A stretch of DNA of 64,000 bases, from positions 2,839,001 through 2,903,000 of the forward strand of contig NZ_CP012073.1 of NCBI RefSeq assembly GCF_001262075.1. Reading direction: 5' to 3'. The stretch is from Ottowia sp. oral taxon 894. Lineage in GTDB: Bacteria; Pseudomonadota; Gammaproteobacteria; Burkholderiales; Burkholderiaceae_C. Under the pieces are notes generated by a model. It was not told the DNA's origin. It searched no databases and saw only the letters and a program-made list of their open reading frames with translations. A program made the position numbers and the translations under genes. Shown here piece after piece: positions 18,001 through 25,458 of the stretch (its first letter is position 1; every line of letters starts with the position of its first letter).

Positions 18001-18301
18001 TGCAGCTACGGGAGATGAATTTGCCATGTTCTCTGTCGGCGGGCGCAGGCTGATTATTCGCGGCAATAACACTTCCGTGCCCGTTACTCCAGAAATGGGA
18101 CGTGAATTGGCTCGCCAAGGGTGGCGTTGGTCTTCACATACCCATCCTGGAGAAACACCTCATGTATTGCGCTCGTCAAGTGGTGATAGGGCTGTACTGT
18201 TTGCTATGGAAGGCCGTCGCAGCGTTATATTTAACTCGATCGGGCAACGCATCATGTTCAATCACAATGGAGATCTTTATACAGGATGGACATCATGGTA
18301 G
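15083..18301 (+). CDS. LysM-containing polymorphic toxin with JAMM-like C-terminal domain
   Basis: This is a large multidomain protein (1072 residues from ATG 15083; an upstream TTG at 15068 is also possible). It has a Pro-rich N-terminus (residues 1-60) and an unassigned region to about 350. A Gly/Ala-rich hydrophobic block (about 370-480) resembles pretoxin regions of filamentous haemagglutinins. A LysM domain follows at about 610-665 (TVAAGDTLESLARQLYG), then a linker, and a second conserved block ends in LPGMGRDVG at about 900. The last ~170 residues are the variable tip. The tip contains SSHTHPGETPHVLRSSSGD, a His-x-His...Ser-x-x-Asp pattern like JAMM metalloproteases. No signal peptide, TPS domain or PAAR is visible, so the export route is unknown. 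The immunity gene overlaps its 3' end. Confidence 0.75.
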   Translation: MNVTISPQPLQPLPPPPPSPAAPSASPAPAAPRREPHGHEQPPHSGPSPALPPYLTVSDVPLTPGATLTDLAAQPIAHKPAVHLSASPIATVAGPAPGPVSGLIFNHKAPVQVPMDLEPIAYKPSPPIIGGEQLAPVSPVGACGAVSGSAPTASPIEIATMEMLLADPAAQEMAARFGGQLQPMRTDNDVSRSIVQRYGPDLAARLDQYARAQKEVDAQFLRAMTDQARSGALVPDPREQARLGFWRSPSGRLGDSGFEFNPVAFARFYAAGDSPERRAFAHLYGADPLRLVPGSDDGPFPQDTWMLGRRRLQTSNSDRPSTTPCVPTVFTAGREISVNPHAPARLNDSQAVWFDPMHGWTTEAGNLKGDWFDRFGAVLFSTAFTAITFGAGPLAAMTQAAANGSVGAAIGAGAAGAAIGNATMQLANNGRINFRQLLQSALAGGVTGGITALPGIRLPAESTFAQRLLSHTGRASLQGALQEVMGGRFRDGLTSGLVSGLAQEMTVYMDRHIATAQTTPPPYAISRAEANALRLLTRATASAMRAVASGNAAAGMASDFLGSFLGEVMQRGDAGHAAGARTSGGTQGAETQRRRPAQAAQPQQTRPAAQSVTVAAGDTLESLARQLYGSRWRAGLPVLMADNQITTNAWGSPLIRPGQSLQARPLDGLRASQIEQLSRLGGQVIGRNARGLNLREQIERIRAQAPAAPMRPSKPALPERARPQDLAPTVENARRLELPQAARPEAQHGSPAPSTAQQPAEPSWGQRLNRNMRQWGEGVIDRLDEAAVADGGGLVTALAALARTPARSFTSFMQGTAGTVSLLDGRVRGEISDGLSQVMSDPGLIGRAASDYWRSRTLADMAADLYANGAAGAMMGGAGAAALGRLNRLPGMGRDVGEIGQAAMRIADSIARPSPQITLRISSSPTRGNPLAIIRGYGELNRRQSAVLEQLPEFGSRAIVGNNFGQRDLVALTAATGDEFAMFSVGGRRLIIRGNNTSVPVTPEMGRELARQGWRWSSHTHPGETPHVLRSSSGDRAVLFAMEGRRSVIFNSIGQRIMFNHNGDLYTGWTSW

Positions 18302-18579
18302 GTGAAAATATCCTCTCTCTGGATGAAATGCAGGAAATAGCACGATTGGCAACGCGCAAGGCGTTGAAAGGGTATTCTCGTCCAAATTTATCATTTGAGA
18401 ATCTGGTGCTTGGTATTTATCATGACAAAGAATGTGGCAGATTTGAATTATATATAGCGGGGGAGCAACCGGAAGACGCTATTGTAATCAGTGAGGCAAC
18501 AGTTAACAGAAAGACGGGCGAGGTTTCAGTTAAGGTTTTTCTTCCCAAGAAACCGGAAGCGGGTAACCCGCCCGCATGA
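18295..18579 (+). CDS. Candidate immunity protein for the JAMM-like toxin tip
   Basis: This is a 94-residue acidic protein (MVGENILSLDEMQEIARLAT). The ATG at 18295 is preferred over 18286 because AGGA lies 9 nt upstream, and because the paralogue at 21976 uses the equivalent codon. It overlaps the toxin stop, a usual arrangement for toxin/immunity pairs. Its C-terminus (VSVKVFLPKKPEAGNPPA) is shared with the paralogue, while the N-terminal two thirds have diverged along with the toxin tips. No family name is recognised. Confidence 0.7.
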   Translation: MVGENILSLDEMQEIARLATRKALKGYSRPNLSFENLVLGIYHDKECGRFELYIAGEQPEDAIVISEATVNRKTGEVSVKVFLPKKPEAGNPPA

Positions 18580-18671
18580 ATGACTGGCCATCCGCTAGGC
18601 CAATGCAGCCGCTGCGCATGCGCCAGCGCTGCATATGAGTTCTTTATGGCGACTATGGCAAATAAATCATT
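18517..18671 (+). repeat. Module-end repeat, first copy
   Basis: The 3' end of the immunity gene and about 90 bp of downstream DNA (from TGAATGACTGGCCATCCGCT to GGCAAATAAATCATT) recur at 22201-22355. The duplication covers the last ~20 immunity codons, so both immunity proteins end identically. Confidence 0.85.
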
Positions 18672-18782
18672 GCGTCAAGCTCGAAGTTCTTGTTCCATTA
18701 ATTGGGTAGCATTTGCGGGCTTGGCTGCCGGATGATTAAAGGCCACTCAGCTGGCCCGGCTCAACCGTTTGTTTGAGCGGAT

Positions 18783-18979
18783 AAGTCATAGGCCGCAACG
18801 CGCGCGGGCTGAACTTGAGAGAGCAGATCGAGCGCATCCGCGCGCAAGCGCCTGCTGCGCCTGCAACGCCCATGCGGCCCTCAAAGCCAGCGCTGCCAGA
18901 GTGGGCCAGGCCACAGGATTGGGCGCCGACCGTGGAAAACGCCAGAAGGCTGGGGCTACCGCAAGCTGCGCGGCCTGAA
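18783..18979 (+). repeat. Toxin scaffold duplicate A
   Basis: This segment is near-identical to 17130-17318 of the full-length toxin gene (after the LysM domain), with a 9-bp insertion. It marks the left edge of the first orphan module. Upstream of it (18672-18782) no gene is visible. Confidence 0.85.
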
Positions 18980-19891
18980 ACAAGCCACAGCCCTTCCGCT
19001 GAAAGGCCGCAAGCTCCGCTGCCGCCTGTTGAGAACCTCTATGCCCCCGCGCATGGTTTCTATCAGGAGCGCATGCGCATGGCCACGCAAGGCATGATGG
19101 ATCCGGATGCCAGCTGGATGGACAGGGCGGTTTACGCTGCCCTGGGCTTGGGCGTCACGCCCTTGGCAATGGTCGAGGCGCTAGGCACAGAGGCCTACAA
19201 CAGCCTCAACAATGCCGGCTTGGCGGGCCAGTACTGGGCGCGCGGCGAAATGGCGGCAAATGCCAGTGACGCCAACGTGGCCCGGCTGCAAGCGGCGCTG
19301 CATGGCGCAGCTGCAATGAATGGACTGCTGGGGCCTGCGGCTTTGACGCGGCCAGTAATCAGGTTGCCTGCTGAAGAAAATGCGCTGACCAGAGGACAGG
19401 GTGCAGGCAGGCAACAAATATCTTCTGCAGAAGCTCTCCAGCCCAGACCTCCTCGCACTCGATCAAGCATTCCTACTGAATCTTCAGTTAGCCGAACCGA
19501 ACTCAATCATCGGGTGGATGATGGTCTTCAATATATTGAATATCAAGATGGAGTTGGGTGGAAGTGGCCTGAAAACTTGGGATTTATTGGAAAACCTCGT
19601 GAACTGGTACTGGAAAGGGGCGTCTTGCTTGACCGAGTAGGTGAACCGGTTGGGAGTTTTCTGGCTCCCGCAGGAACAGCGTTTGATGCCAGGGCATTGG
19701 CTCCCAGAGCAGGAGCGTCCAATGTTTATGTATATGAAGTCATCAAGCCCTTGCCGGTGCTGGAAGGTGAAATTGCGCCTGCATTTGGGCAACCTGGCGG
19801 AGGCGTTCAAATACTCCCGAATGTTGGAACGCGAGTCAATGTACAGTGGTTGCTTGACAACGATTATATTGCTAGAGTAGAAAAGAGATGA
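18815..19891 (+). CDS. Orphan C-terminal toxin module with TNT (NAD+ glycohydrolase) domain
   Basis: This is an N-terminally truncated toxin module of up to 358 codons from a TTG, with no credible start of its own. It opens with scaffold A of the upstream toxin, then a different linker (VENLYAPAHGFYQERMR...). The C-terminal ~115 residues match the tuberculosis-necrotizing-toxin domain. Landmarks are WKWPENLGFIGKP, LLDRVGEPVGSFLAPAGTAF, IKPLPVLEGEIAPAFGQPGG and the catalytic-Gln context GGGVQILP. TNT domains degrade NAD+. The immunity gene overlaps by ATGA. It is probably a silent module that could be recombined onto the full-length gene. Confidence 0.8.
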   Translation: MREQIERIRAQAPAAPATPMRPSKPALPEWARPQDWAPTVENARRLGLPQAARPETSHSPSAERPQAPLPPVENLYAPAHGFYQERMRMATQGMMDPDASWMDRAVYAALGLGVTPLAMVEALGTEAYNSLNNAGLAGQYWARGEMAANASDANVARLQAALHGAAAMNGLLGPAALTRPVIRLPAEENALTRGQGAGRQQISSAEALQPRPPRTRSSIPTESSVSRTELNHRVDDGLQYIEYQDGVGWKWPENLGFIGKPRELVLERGVLLDRVGEPVGSFLAPAGTAFDARALAPRAGASNVYVYEVIKPLPVLEGEIAPAFGQPGGGVQILPNVGTRVNVQWLLDNDYIARVEKR

Positions 19892-20313
19892 ATATTAATC
19901 AAATCAGACAACAAATAAAAGCATATGGCGCCATGATAGATGCGCCGCCGCAGATGTTAACAGTATTCGATCAACCGCAAGGCGATGGAACGCCGTTTGT
20001 TGTAGTTGACGAAGGTGGCTATAGATATATTTTCGAGGAGAGGGGCATGATCTTTGAGGAGCGAAAGACGAAAGACGGGGAACAATTACTTTACTGGATA
20101 ATGGAAATTATTATATCCAATATGGCTTATAGTTACGAATTGGAGCACAGAGATCCGCAACGTGATCCACGAAGAATAGCCTTTGCCAAGGAGCTGGAAT
20201 TGTTTGGGATAATAAACAAATCCTGGCGTCAATTAAAGAAAAGCAAACTGGATGAAATCCTGAAAAATAATCCGTTTGATGATGAAGTCATGAAGCGCAG
20301 ATTGATGCGATAA
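19888..20313 (+). CDS. Imm63-like immunity protein for the TNT module
   Basis: This is a 141-residue protein overlapping the TNT module by 4 bp (ATGA). The pattern DGTPFVVVDEGGYRYIFEERG, followed by EQLLYWIMEIIISNMAYSYELEHR and a C-terminal LDEILKNNPFDDE, fits the Imm63 immunity family as I remember it. That family is found beside NAD-degrading toxin domains. The GC content is lower than in the scaffold. Translation seems coupled to the toxin module, and an AG-rich sequence (GTAGAAAAGAG) precedes the ATG. Confidence 0.75.
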   Translation: MNINQIRQQIKAYGAMIDAPPQMLTVFDQPQGDGTPFVVVDEGGYRYIFEERGMIFEERKTKDGEQLLYWIMEIIISNMAYSYELEHRDPQRDPRRIAFAKELELFGIINKSWRQLKKSKLDEILKNNPFDDEVMKRRLMR

Positions 20314-20388
20314 ACAAGAAGATCAATATATTCGAATGGCTCTTGTGTTTGGCCAGATCAGCCATTGATCCAGTGTGCACGGACTGAA

Positions 20389-20832
20389 GCCCGGCCCCTT
20401 CAACCGCGAAGCAGCCAGCTGAACCCAGCTGGGGCCAGCGCCTGAACCGCAACATGCGGCAGTGGGGAGAGGGTGTCATAGACCGGCTGGATGAGGCTGC
20501 CGTAGCCGATGACGGCGGCCTTGTGACAGCACTGGCTGCCTTGGCGCGCGCCCCGGCGCGGTCATTCACCAGCTTCATGCAAGGCACGGCAGGCACGGTT
20601 TCGCTGCTTGATGGCCGTGTGCGCGGAGAAATCTCTGATGGCCTGAGCCAGGTGATGAGCGACCCGGGCCTGATTGGGCGGGCGGCCAGCGATTACTGGC
20701 GCAGCCGCACGCTCACAGACATGGCAGCGGACCTTTATGCCAATGGAGCGGCCGGTGCCATGATGGGCGGAGCGGGAGCCGCAGCGCTTGGGCGGCTTAA
20801 TCGCTTGCCTGGGATGGGTAGGGATGTGGGGG
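20389..20832 (+). repeat. Toxin scaffold duplicate B
   Basis: 444 bp are near-identical to 17331-17774 of the full-length toxin gene, the block before the variable tip that ends at LPGMGRDVG. Sequence similarity stops sharply after this motif in both copies. Confidence 0.9.
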
Positions 20833-21377
20833 CGGATGTAGTGGCGCTGTATCGTGGCATCCGCAACCCCTTCAGACAGGAAAGAACATCACCGGGGAAT
20901 ATTGGAAATGACATTCCCATATCTGGCGGGCATGGCCCGAGAAGTTCTGCATATGGCGACCCGGAACGTATGGTTCATGGAGTCGCAAGCGGCAGGGAGT
21001 TTGACCCGACGCAAGCAGGCGGACCTGTGCGCAATCTGTCCACCGAAGGCGTTCGCATTACAAATCGAGGAATTGATGTCATGGAAAGACATGTCTCAAG
21101 ATTTCAACCAGATGAAGCCAACAACTTCATGATCGAACGGCTCAGAAGGATTGCTCAAGGCTCACTGGAACCAACGGAGTGGGACTTGAATTACTACACG
21201 CATGAATTGAGGGAATATGTCAGATATAGGCGTTTGGGTTGGGAATCAGGCGTTCCAGAAGATCCAATGGAAAGGCATATATTATGGAATCACACTCATA
21301 CAGCCACGCTGGAAGACTACAGATTGAATGACAATATGCTTTACCATCCGGAGGTGATACATGCTAAAGCCTGGTGA
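20454..21377 (+). CDS. Orphan C-terminal toxin module, unclassified toxin domain
   Basis: This is a 307-codon frame whose first ~125 codons are scaffold B and whose remainder is a new tip. The ATG at 20454 is an internal methionine of the scaffold and has no ribosome binding site. The tip has ITNRGIDVMERHVSRF, YYTHELREYVRYRRLGWE and WNHTHTATLEDYRL. The His, Arg and Glu in these blocks are candidates for an active site, but I cannot name the family. The last 17 bp overlap the next gene. It is likely silent unless recombined with the full-length toxin. Confidence 0.65.
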   Translation: MRQWGEGVIDRLDEAAVADDGGLVTALAALARAPARSFTSFMQGTAGTVSLLDGRVRGEISDGLSQVMSDPGLIGRAASDYWRSRTLTDMAADLYANGAAGAMMGGAGAAALGRLNRLPGMGRDVGADVVALYRGIRNPFRQERTSPGNIGNDIPISGGHGPRSSAYGDPERMVHGVASGREFDPTQAGGPVRNLSTEGVRITNRGIDVMERHVSRFQPDEANNFMIERLRRIAQGSLEPTEWDLNYYTHELREYVRYRRLGWESGVPEDPMERHILWNHTHTATLEDYRLNDNMLYHPEVIHAKAW

Positions 21378-21621
21378 AATATTACTAATCAAATTGATTT
21401 GTGATAATGCTGGAAAATTTAATTTTTATACCCTTGACAGGGCAGCGCGAAGGAATGGGTGGCTCGATCTAAATGATGGATATTTGCTTGGCGTATTTTA
21501 TTCTCTAGTTGATAGGGGATATGTCCTTGCAAATAAAGCAGAGGGCCAAATAGAACCCCACTATTGGATAACAGATGCGGGCGCTCGCGCACTGCAAGAA
21601 GCTACAGAAAGAAAACCATAA
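21361..21621 (+). CDS. Candidate immunity protein, winged-helix-like
   Basis: This is an 86-residue protein starting at ATG 21361 with a good GGAGG 6 nt upstream, inside the end of the toxin module. The sequence (LDRAARRNGWLDLNDGYLLGVFYSLVDRGYV then PHYWITDAGARALQE) looks like a small winged-helix fold. By position it should protect against the preceding tip. The strong ribosome binding site suggests it can be expressed even if the truncated toxin is not. Confidence 0.65.
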   Translation: MLKPGEILLIKLICDNAGKFNFYTLDRAARRNGWLDLNDGYLLGVFYSLVDRGYVLANKAEGQIEPHYWITDAGARALQEATERKP

Positions 21622-21664
21622 TTTTTATTAGTGCAATTGAATTGCATCAAACGCCGACACTGAA

Positions 21665-21841
21665 GATGAATTTGTCATGTTCTCTGTCGGCGGACGCAGG
21701 CTGATTATTCGCGGCAATCACACTTCTGTGCCCGTTACTCCAGAAATGGGACGTGAATTGGCTCGCCAAGGGTGGCGTTGGTCTTCACATACCCATCCTG
21801 GAGAAACACCTCATGTATTGTGCTCGTCAAGTGGTGATAGG
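21665..21841 (+). repeat. Toxin-tip duplicate C
   Basis: 177 bp are near-identical to 18014-18190, the JAMM-like core of the full-length toxin tip. After GTGGTGATAGG the two copies diverge completely to their stops. Confidence 0.9.
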
Positions 21842-21979
21842 AGTGTCTTGGGAGCTATGGGGCATCAGAGATTTGGCTACGAAACTCTGGATCGCCCAAG
21901 GAGTCGAATATTAAATAGCAGGGGAGATGCAATAATATTCACTCCTGGCGGAGATAGTTTGCAAGGATGGAAGCCATGA
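21677..21979 (+). CDS. Orphan fragment of a second JAMM-like toxin tip
   Basis: This is a 100-codon fragment starting inside the duplicated core (MFSVGGRRLIIRGN). It keeps the SSHTHPGETPHVL and SSSGD residues but ends differently from the full-length toxin (RFGYETLDRPRSRILNSRGD). The upstream part of the tip is missing, so on its own it is unlikely to fold. It overlaps its immunity gene by the same arrangement as the intact locus. Confidence 0.6.
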   Translation: MFSVGGRRLIIRGNHTSVPVTPEMGRELARQGWRWSSHTHPGETPHVLCSSSGDRSVLGAMGHQRFGYETLDRPRSRILNSRGDAIIFTPGGDSLQGWKP

Positions 21980-22263
21980 CAAAAAAGATACGTAAATTAG
22001 ATGTAAAAAAAATGGAGCCCATTGCTAAAGAGGCTACGCGTAATGCGTTAAAGAATTATATTTGGCCTTCGGGCAGAGACGATGATCTTACTCTTGGCAT
22101 TCGCCTTGAAGATGAATATGGCATTTTTGAGTTGTATTTCTCTGGCGAGCGCCCTGAAGATGCAATAGTATTAACCGAGGCGCGTGTAAACCGGATTACA
22201 GGCGAAGTTTCAGTCAAGGTTTTTCTTCCGAAGAAACCGGAAGCGGGTAACCCGCCCGCATGA
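21976..22263 (+). CDS. Candidate immunity protein, paralogue of the one at 18295
   Basis: This is a 95-residue protein (MTKKIRKLDVKKMEPIAKEA) whose ATG overlaps the stop of the toxin fragment. AAGGA lies about 10 nt upstream. It is clearly homologous to the immunity gene at 18295-18579: the pattern EYGIFELYFSGERPEDAIVL matches RFELYIAGEQPEDAIVI, and the last 18 residues are identical. The upstream parts differ, in step with the change in the toxin tip. Confidence 0.7.
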   Translation: MTKKIRKLDVKKMEPIAKEATRNALKNYIWPSGRDDDLTLGIRLEDEYGIFELYFSGERPEDAIVLTEARVNRITGEVSVKVFLPKKPEAGNPPA

Positions 22264-22379
22264 ATGACTGGCCATCCGCTAGACCAATGCAGCCGCTGCG
22301 CATGCGCCAGTGCTGGATATGAGTTTTCCATGGCGACTATGGCAAATAAATCATTCTGTCAGCGGCATGGCTTTGAGGT

Positions 22380-22512
22380 GAAGCCCCAGGCGCTGGATTG
22401 TGGAGAGAGCTTTTGCCTGGCTGAGCCAATCGAGAAGATTGAGCAAGGGCTACGAGGTCAGCGTGACTTCAGCTGAAGCGTTCGTCAGGATCGCTTGCAT
22501 TTGGTGCATGGC
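22380..22512 (+). mobile_element. Remnant of an IS5-family transposase 3' end
   Basis: The DNA GGCGCTGGATTGTGGA and following bases align with 39080-39212, which encode [23 protein letters not shown]. Here the frame is broken by small indels. It lies between the last toxin module and comEC. The rest of 22513-22722 shows no gene. Confidence 0.65.
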
Positions 22513-22722
22513 CGGGCTTTTGGGATCACTTTGAAGATAGGCTCTCAGGCTTTTAAAAAGATGGACTATGGCCGCCCACAGCGAATCAAACAGGCGCGCA
22601 GGCAAGCGCATGAATGAACGCATTGGCAGATGTTCTGGCGGGCGCTTTCATGGGCGTTTTTACAGGCGTTTTCGAGAACGTTCTTGCGGGCGCGGGCCAG
22701 CCCCCCGCGCTGAAAGCGCCGC

Positions 22723-25410
22723 ATGAAGCCCCAGACCGCAGGCGCGGGGCTGCTGGCGTGGCTGGCGGCCTGGGTGGCAGGCACAGCCTGTCAGGTGCTG
22801 GCTGCCTTGCCTGTGCCGCCGCAGTGCAGCGGTGCGGCCTTGGCGCTGGCCGTGGCGGCGGCTTTGGCATCCGGGTTGTTGCGCCGCTTGCGGCATGGCC
22901 GCTGGCTGCCAGCGTTTGAGCCGCTGGCGCTGGCCCTGCTGGTTTTTTCCGGCGCGGCGGCGGGCTGGGGTTCGGCGGGCGCGCACATGGCCGCCCGCAT
23001 GGCGCAGACGCTGCCAGCCGCAGCGCAAACGGGCGATGTGCGGCTGACGGGCATCGTTGCCGCCATGCCGCAGCGCGGCCCCACGGGTCTGCGCTTTGTG
23101 CTGGAGGCTGAAAGCGCCGCCACATGGCCCGGCAACACGCCCCTGCACGTTCCCCGGCTGCTACAACTGGCCTGGTTCGTGCCGCCGGGCAGCGCCGCAC
23201 CTGCACTGCGGGCGGGTGAGCGCTGGCAGCTCACGGCGCGCCTGCGCCCGCCGTATGGCGAGGCCAACCCGAATGGCTTTGATGCAGAGCTTTGGCTGTG
23301 GCAGCAAGGCATACGCGCCACCGGCCCGGTGAAAGACGCCGCCAGCGCCCGGCGGCTGGCGGGCACGCTTGCGCATCCCGTTGAACAGCTGCGCCAGTCG
23401 CTGCGCGACCGCCTGCTGGCGCGGCTGGCAGGGCAGGGCGGGGATGCAGCGGATTCCGGCAGGCCAGCCCATGCGCCGGAAGCAGCGGCGGAGGAAGAAG
23501 CAGATGAAGAACTGGCGGATGAAGGCCGCGCCCCTGAGCGCCCGTCTGACCGCCAGTTTGACCGCCCGTCTGACAGCGCCCCTGACCGCGCCTTTCTCGC
23601 GGGCATCGTCGCCGCGCTGGCCGTGGGCGACCAGAACGCCATCAGCCAGGACGGCTGGGACGTGTTCCGCGCCACGGGCGTGGCGCACCTGATGAGCATC
23701 TCCGGCCTGCACATCACCCTGTTTGCCTGGTTGGCGGCTGCCGCAGTGGGCGGACTGTGGCGCGCCAGCGCGCGGCTGGGCTGGCGCGCGTGCCTTGTTG
23801 TCAGCGCCCCGGCGGCGGCGCTGACCGGCGGCGTGGCGCTGGCGGCAGGCTACGCGCTGCTCAGCGGCTGGGGCGTGCCCGCGCAGCGCACCGTGCTGAT
23901 GCTGGCCGCCGTGGCGCTGCTGCGGCTGACGGGCTTGCGCTGGCCCTGGCAAGCCACCTGGCTGGCCGCTTGCGCTGCCGTGCTGGCGCTGCAGCCGTGG
24001 GCGCTGCTGCAACCGGGCTTTTGGCTCAGCTTCGTGGCCGTGGGCATGCTGTTTGCCAGCGACGGGCCGGCGGGCGGCTTTGCCTCCGGGGCGGATGAAG
24101 CGCCCGGCCCGTGGCGCCGCGCGCGGCGCTTTTTGCGCGAGCAGGCGCGCATCACGCTGGCGCTCACGCCGCTGGGGCTGGTGCTGTTCGGGCAGGCCTC
24201 CGCCGTGGCGCTGGCGGCCAATCTGCTGGCCATTCCGTGGGTCACCTTCATCGTCACGCCTCTGGCGCTGGGCGGCATGGTGTGCCCGCCGCTGTGGCAC
24301 GCGGCGAGCTGGGCGCTGGGGCCGCTGATGGCCTGGCTTCAGTGGCTGGCCGGCTGGCCCTGGGCCAGTCTCACCCTGCCCGCCGCCCCCGCCTGGATGG
24401 GGCTGGCCGCCGTGGCAGGCGGCCTGCTGCTGGCCCTGCGCTGGCCGTGGAGCTGGCGCATGGCGGGTCTGCCGCTGCTGCTGCCCCTGCTGCTGTGGCA
24501 GCCGCCGCGCCCCGCGCCCGGCCACTTTGACCTGCTGGCCGCCGACGTCGGGCAGGGCGGCGGCGCGCTCATCCGCACCGCGCGCCATGCGCTGCTGTAT
24601 GACACCGGCCCGCGCTACAGCAGCGCCAGCGACGCGGGCCGCCGCATCCTCGCGCCCCTGCTGCAATCCCTGGGCGAGCAGCCAAACGGCATCCTCATCA
24701 GCCACCGCGACAGCGACCACGCCGGCGGCGCAAAGGCCCTGCTGGCCGCCGCCCCGCGCGCCTGGCTCATGGCCTCGTTTGACAACGCCGCCCTCACCGG
24801 CGCACGCCGCGCCCTGCGCTGCCAGGCTGGCCAAAGCTGGACGTGGGACGGCGTGCAATTTGCCGTGCTGCACCCCCTGCCTGCCGACTACGCCCGCGCC
24901 CGCCAGCAGCCTGATGGCGCGGGCGGCAACGCCCTGAGCTGCGTGCTGCGCGTGACGGCCCGCAATGGCCGCGCTGCCCTGCTTACCGGCGACATTGCCG
25001 CCGTGCAAGAGCTGGATTTGGCCGCCCGCGCCCGCCAGGGCGCCGCCGCCCGCTTGCGCGCCGACCTGCTGCTCATGCCCCACCACGGCAGCCGCCACTC
25101 ATCCACCGACGCCTTTTTGCAAGCCGTGCGCCCCGCGCACGCCATCGCCCAGGCTGGCTGGCGCAACCGCTTCGGCCACCCCGCCCCGCAAACACTGGCG
25201 CGCTATGCCCGCCACGGCATCGCCGCCACCTCCACCGCCTACTGCGGCGCAGCCCTCTGGCAAAGCTGGCAGCCCGCGCAACTGCAATGCGAACGCCAGC
25301 GCGAAAAATGGCAATGGCCCTGGCGCACGCGGCCTGAAAAAGAAGATGAAGCCTTGCAAACCCTGAAAGCAGGCGCTGGGAAAACGCCTGACGGGCGACA
25401 GACCCAATGA
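22723..25410 (+). CDS. comEC: DNA internalization-related competence protein ComEC/Rec2
   Basis: ComEC forms the inner-membrane channel for uptake of transforming single-stranded DNA. The 895-residue protein has N-terminal membrane helices and a DUF4131-like periplasmic domain. The competence core contains MSISGLHITLFAW at about residue 324, with many further helices. A C-terminal metallo-beta-lactamase domain carries HRDSDHAGG (about 660) and LLMPHHGSRHSS. An acidic, repetitive linker (about 250-285, with Ser-Asp-Arg repeats) separates the first domain from the core. The start ATG at 22723 has no strong ribosome binding site. The gene lies inside the inverted-repeat-bounded island. Confidence 0.92.
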   Translation: MKPQTAGAGLLAWLAAWVAGTACQVLAALPVPPQCSGAALALAVAAALASGLLRRLRHGRWLPAFEPLALALLVFSGAAAGWGSAGAHMAARMAQTLPAAAQTGDVRLTGIVAAMPQRGPTGLRFVLEAESAATWPGNTPLHVPRLLQLAWFVPPGSAAPALRAGERWQLTARLRPPYGEANPNGFDAELWLWQQGIRATGPVKDAASARRLAGTLAHPVEQLRQSLRDRLLARLAGQGGDAADSGRPAHAPEAAAEEEADEELADEGRAPERPSDRQFDRPSDSAPDRAFLAGIVAALAVGDQNAISQDGWDVFRATGVAHLMSISGLHITLFAWLAAAAVGGLWRASARLGWRACLVVSAPAAALTGGVALAAGYALLSGWGVPAQRTVLMLAAVALLRLTGLRWPWQATWLAACAAVLALQPWALLQPGFWLSFVAVGMLFASDGPAGGFASGADEAPGPWRRARRFLREQARITLALTPLGLVLFGQASAVALAANLLAIPWVTFIVTPLALGGMVCPPLWHAASWALGPLMAWLQWLAGWPWASLTLPAAPAWMGLAAVAGGLLLALRWPWSWRMAGLPLLLPLLLWQPPRPAPGHFDLLAADVGQGGGALIRTARHALLYDTGPRYSSASDAGRRILAPLLQSLGEQPNGILISHRDSDHAGGAKALLAAAPRAWLMASFDNAALTGARRALRCQAGQSWTWDGVQFAVLHPLPADYARARQQPDGAGGNALSCVLRVTARNGRAALLTGDIAAVQELDLAARARQGAAARLRADLLLMPHHGSRHSSTDAFLQAVRPAHAIAQAGWRNRFGHPAPQTLARYARHGIAATSTAYCGAALWQSWQPAQLQCERQREKWQWPWRTRPEKEDEALQTLKAGAGKTPDGRQTQ

Positions 25411-25458
25411 AGCAGGCTGCGCTCATCACCCCTGCCATCTGAAACGCTCCAAAAAGAA

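Noticed and set aside
22791..25098. Long reverse frames over comEC
   Set aside because: They are low-complexity translations opposite a well-supported ComEC; no ribosome binding sites.
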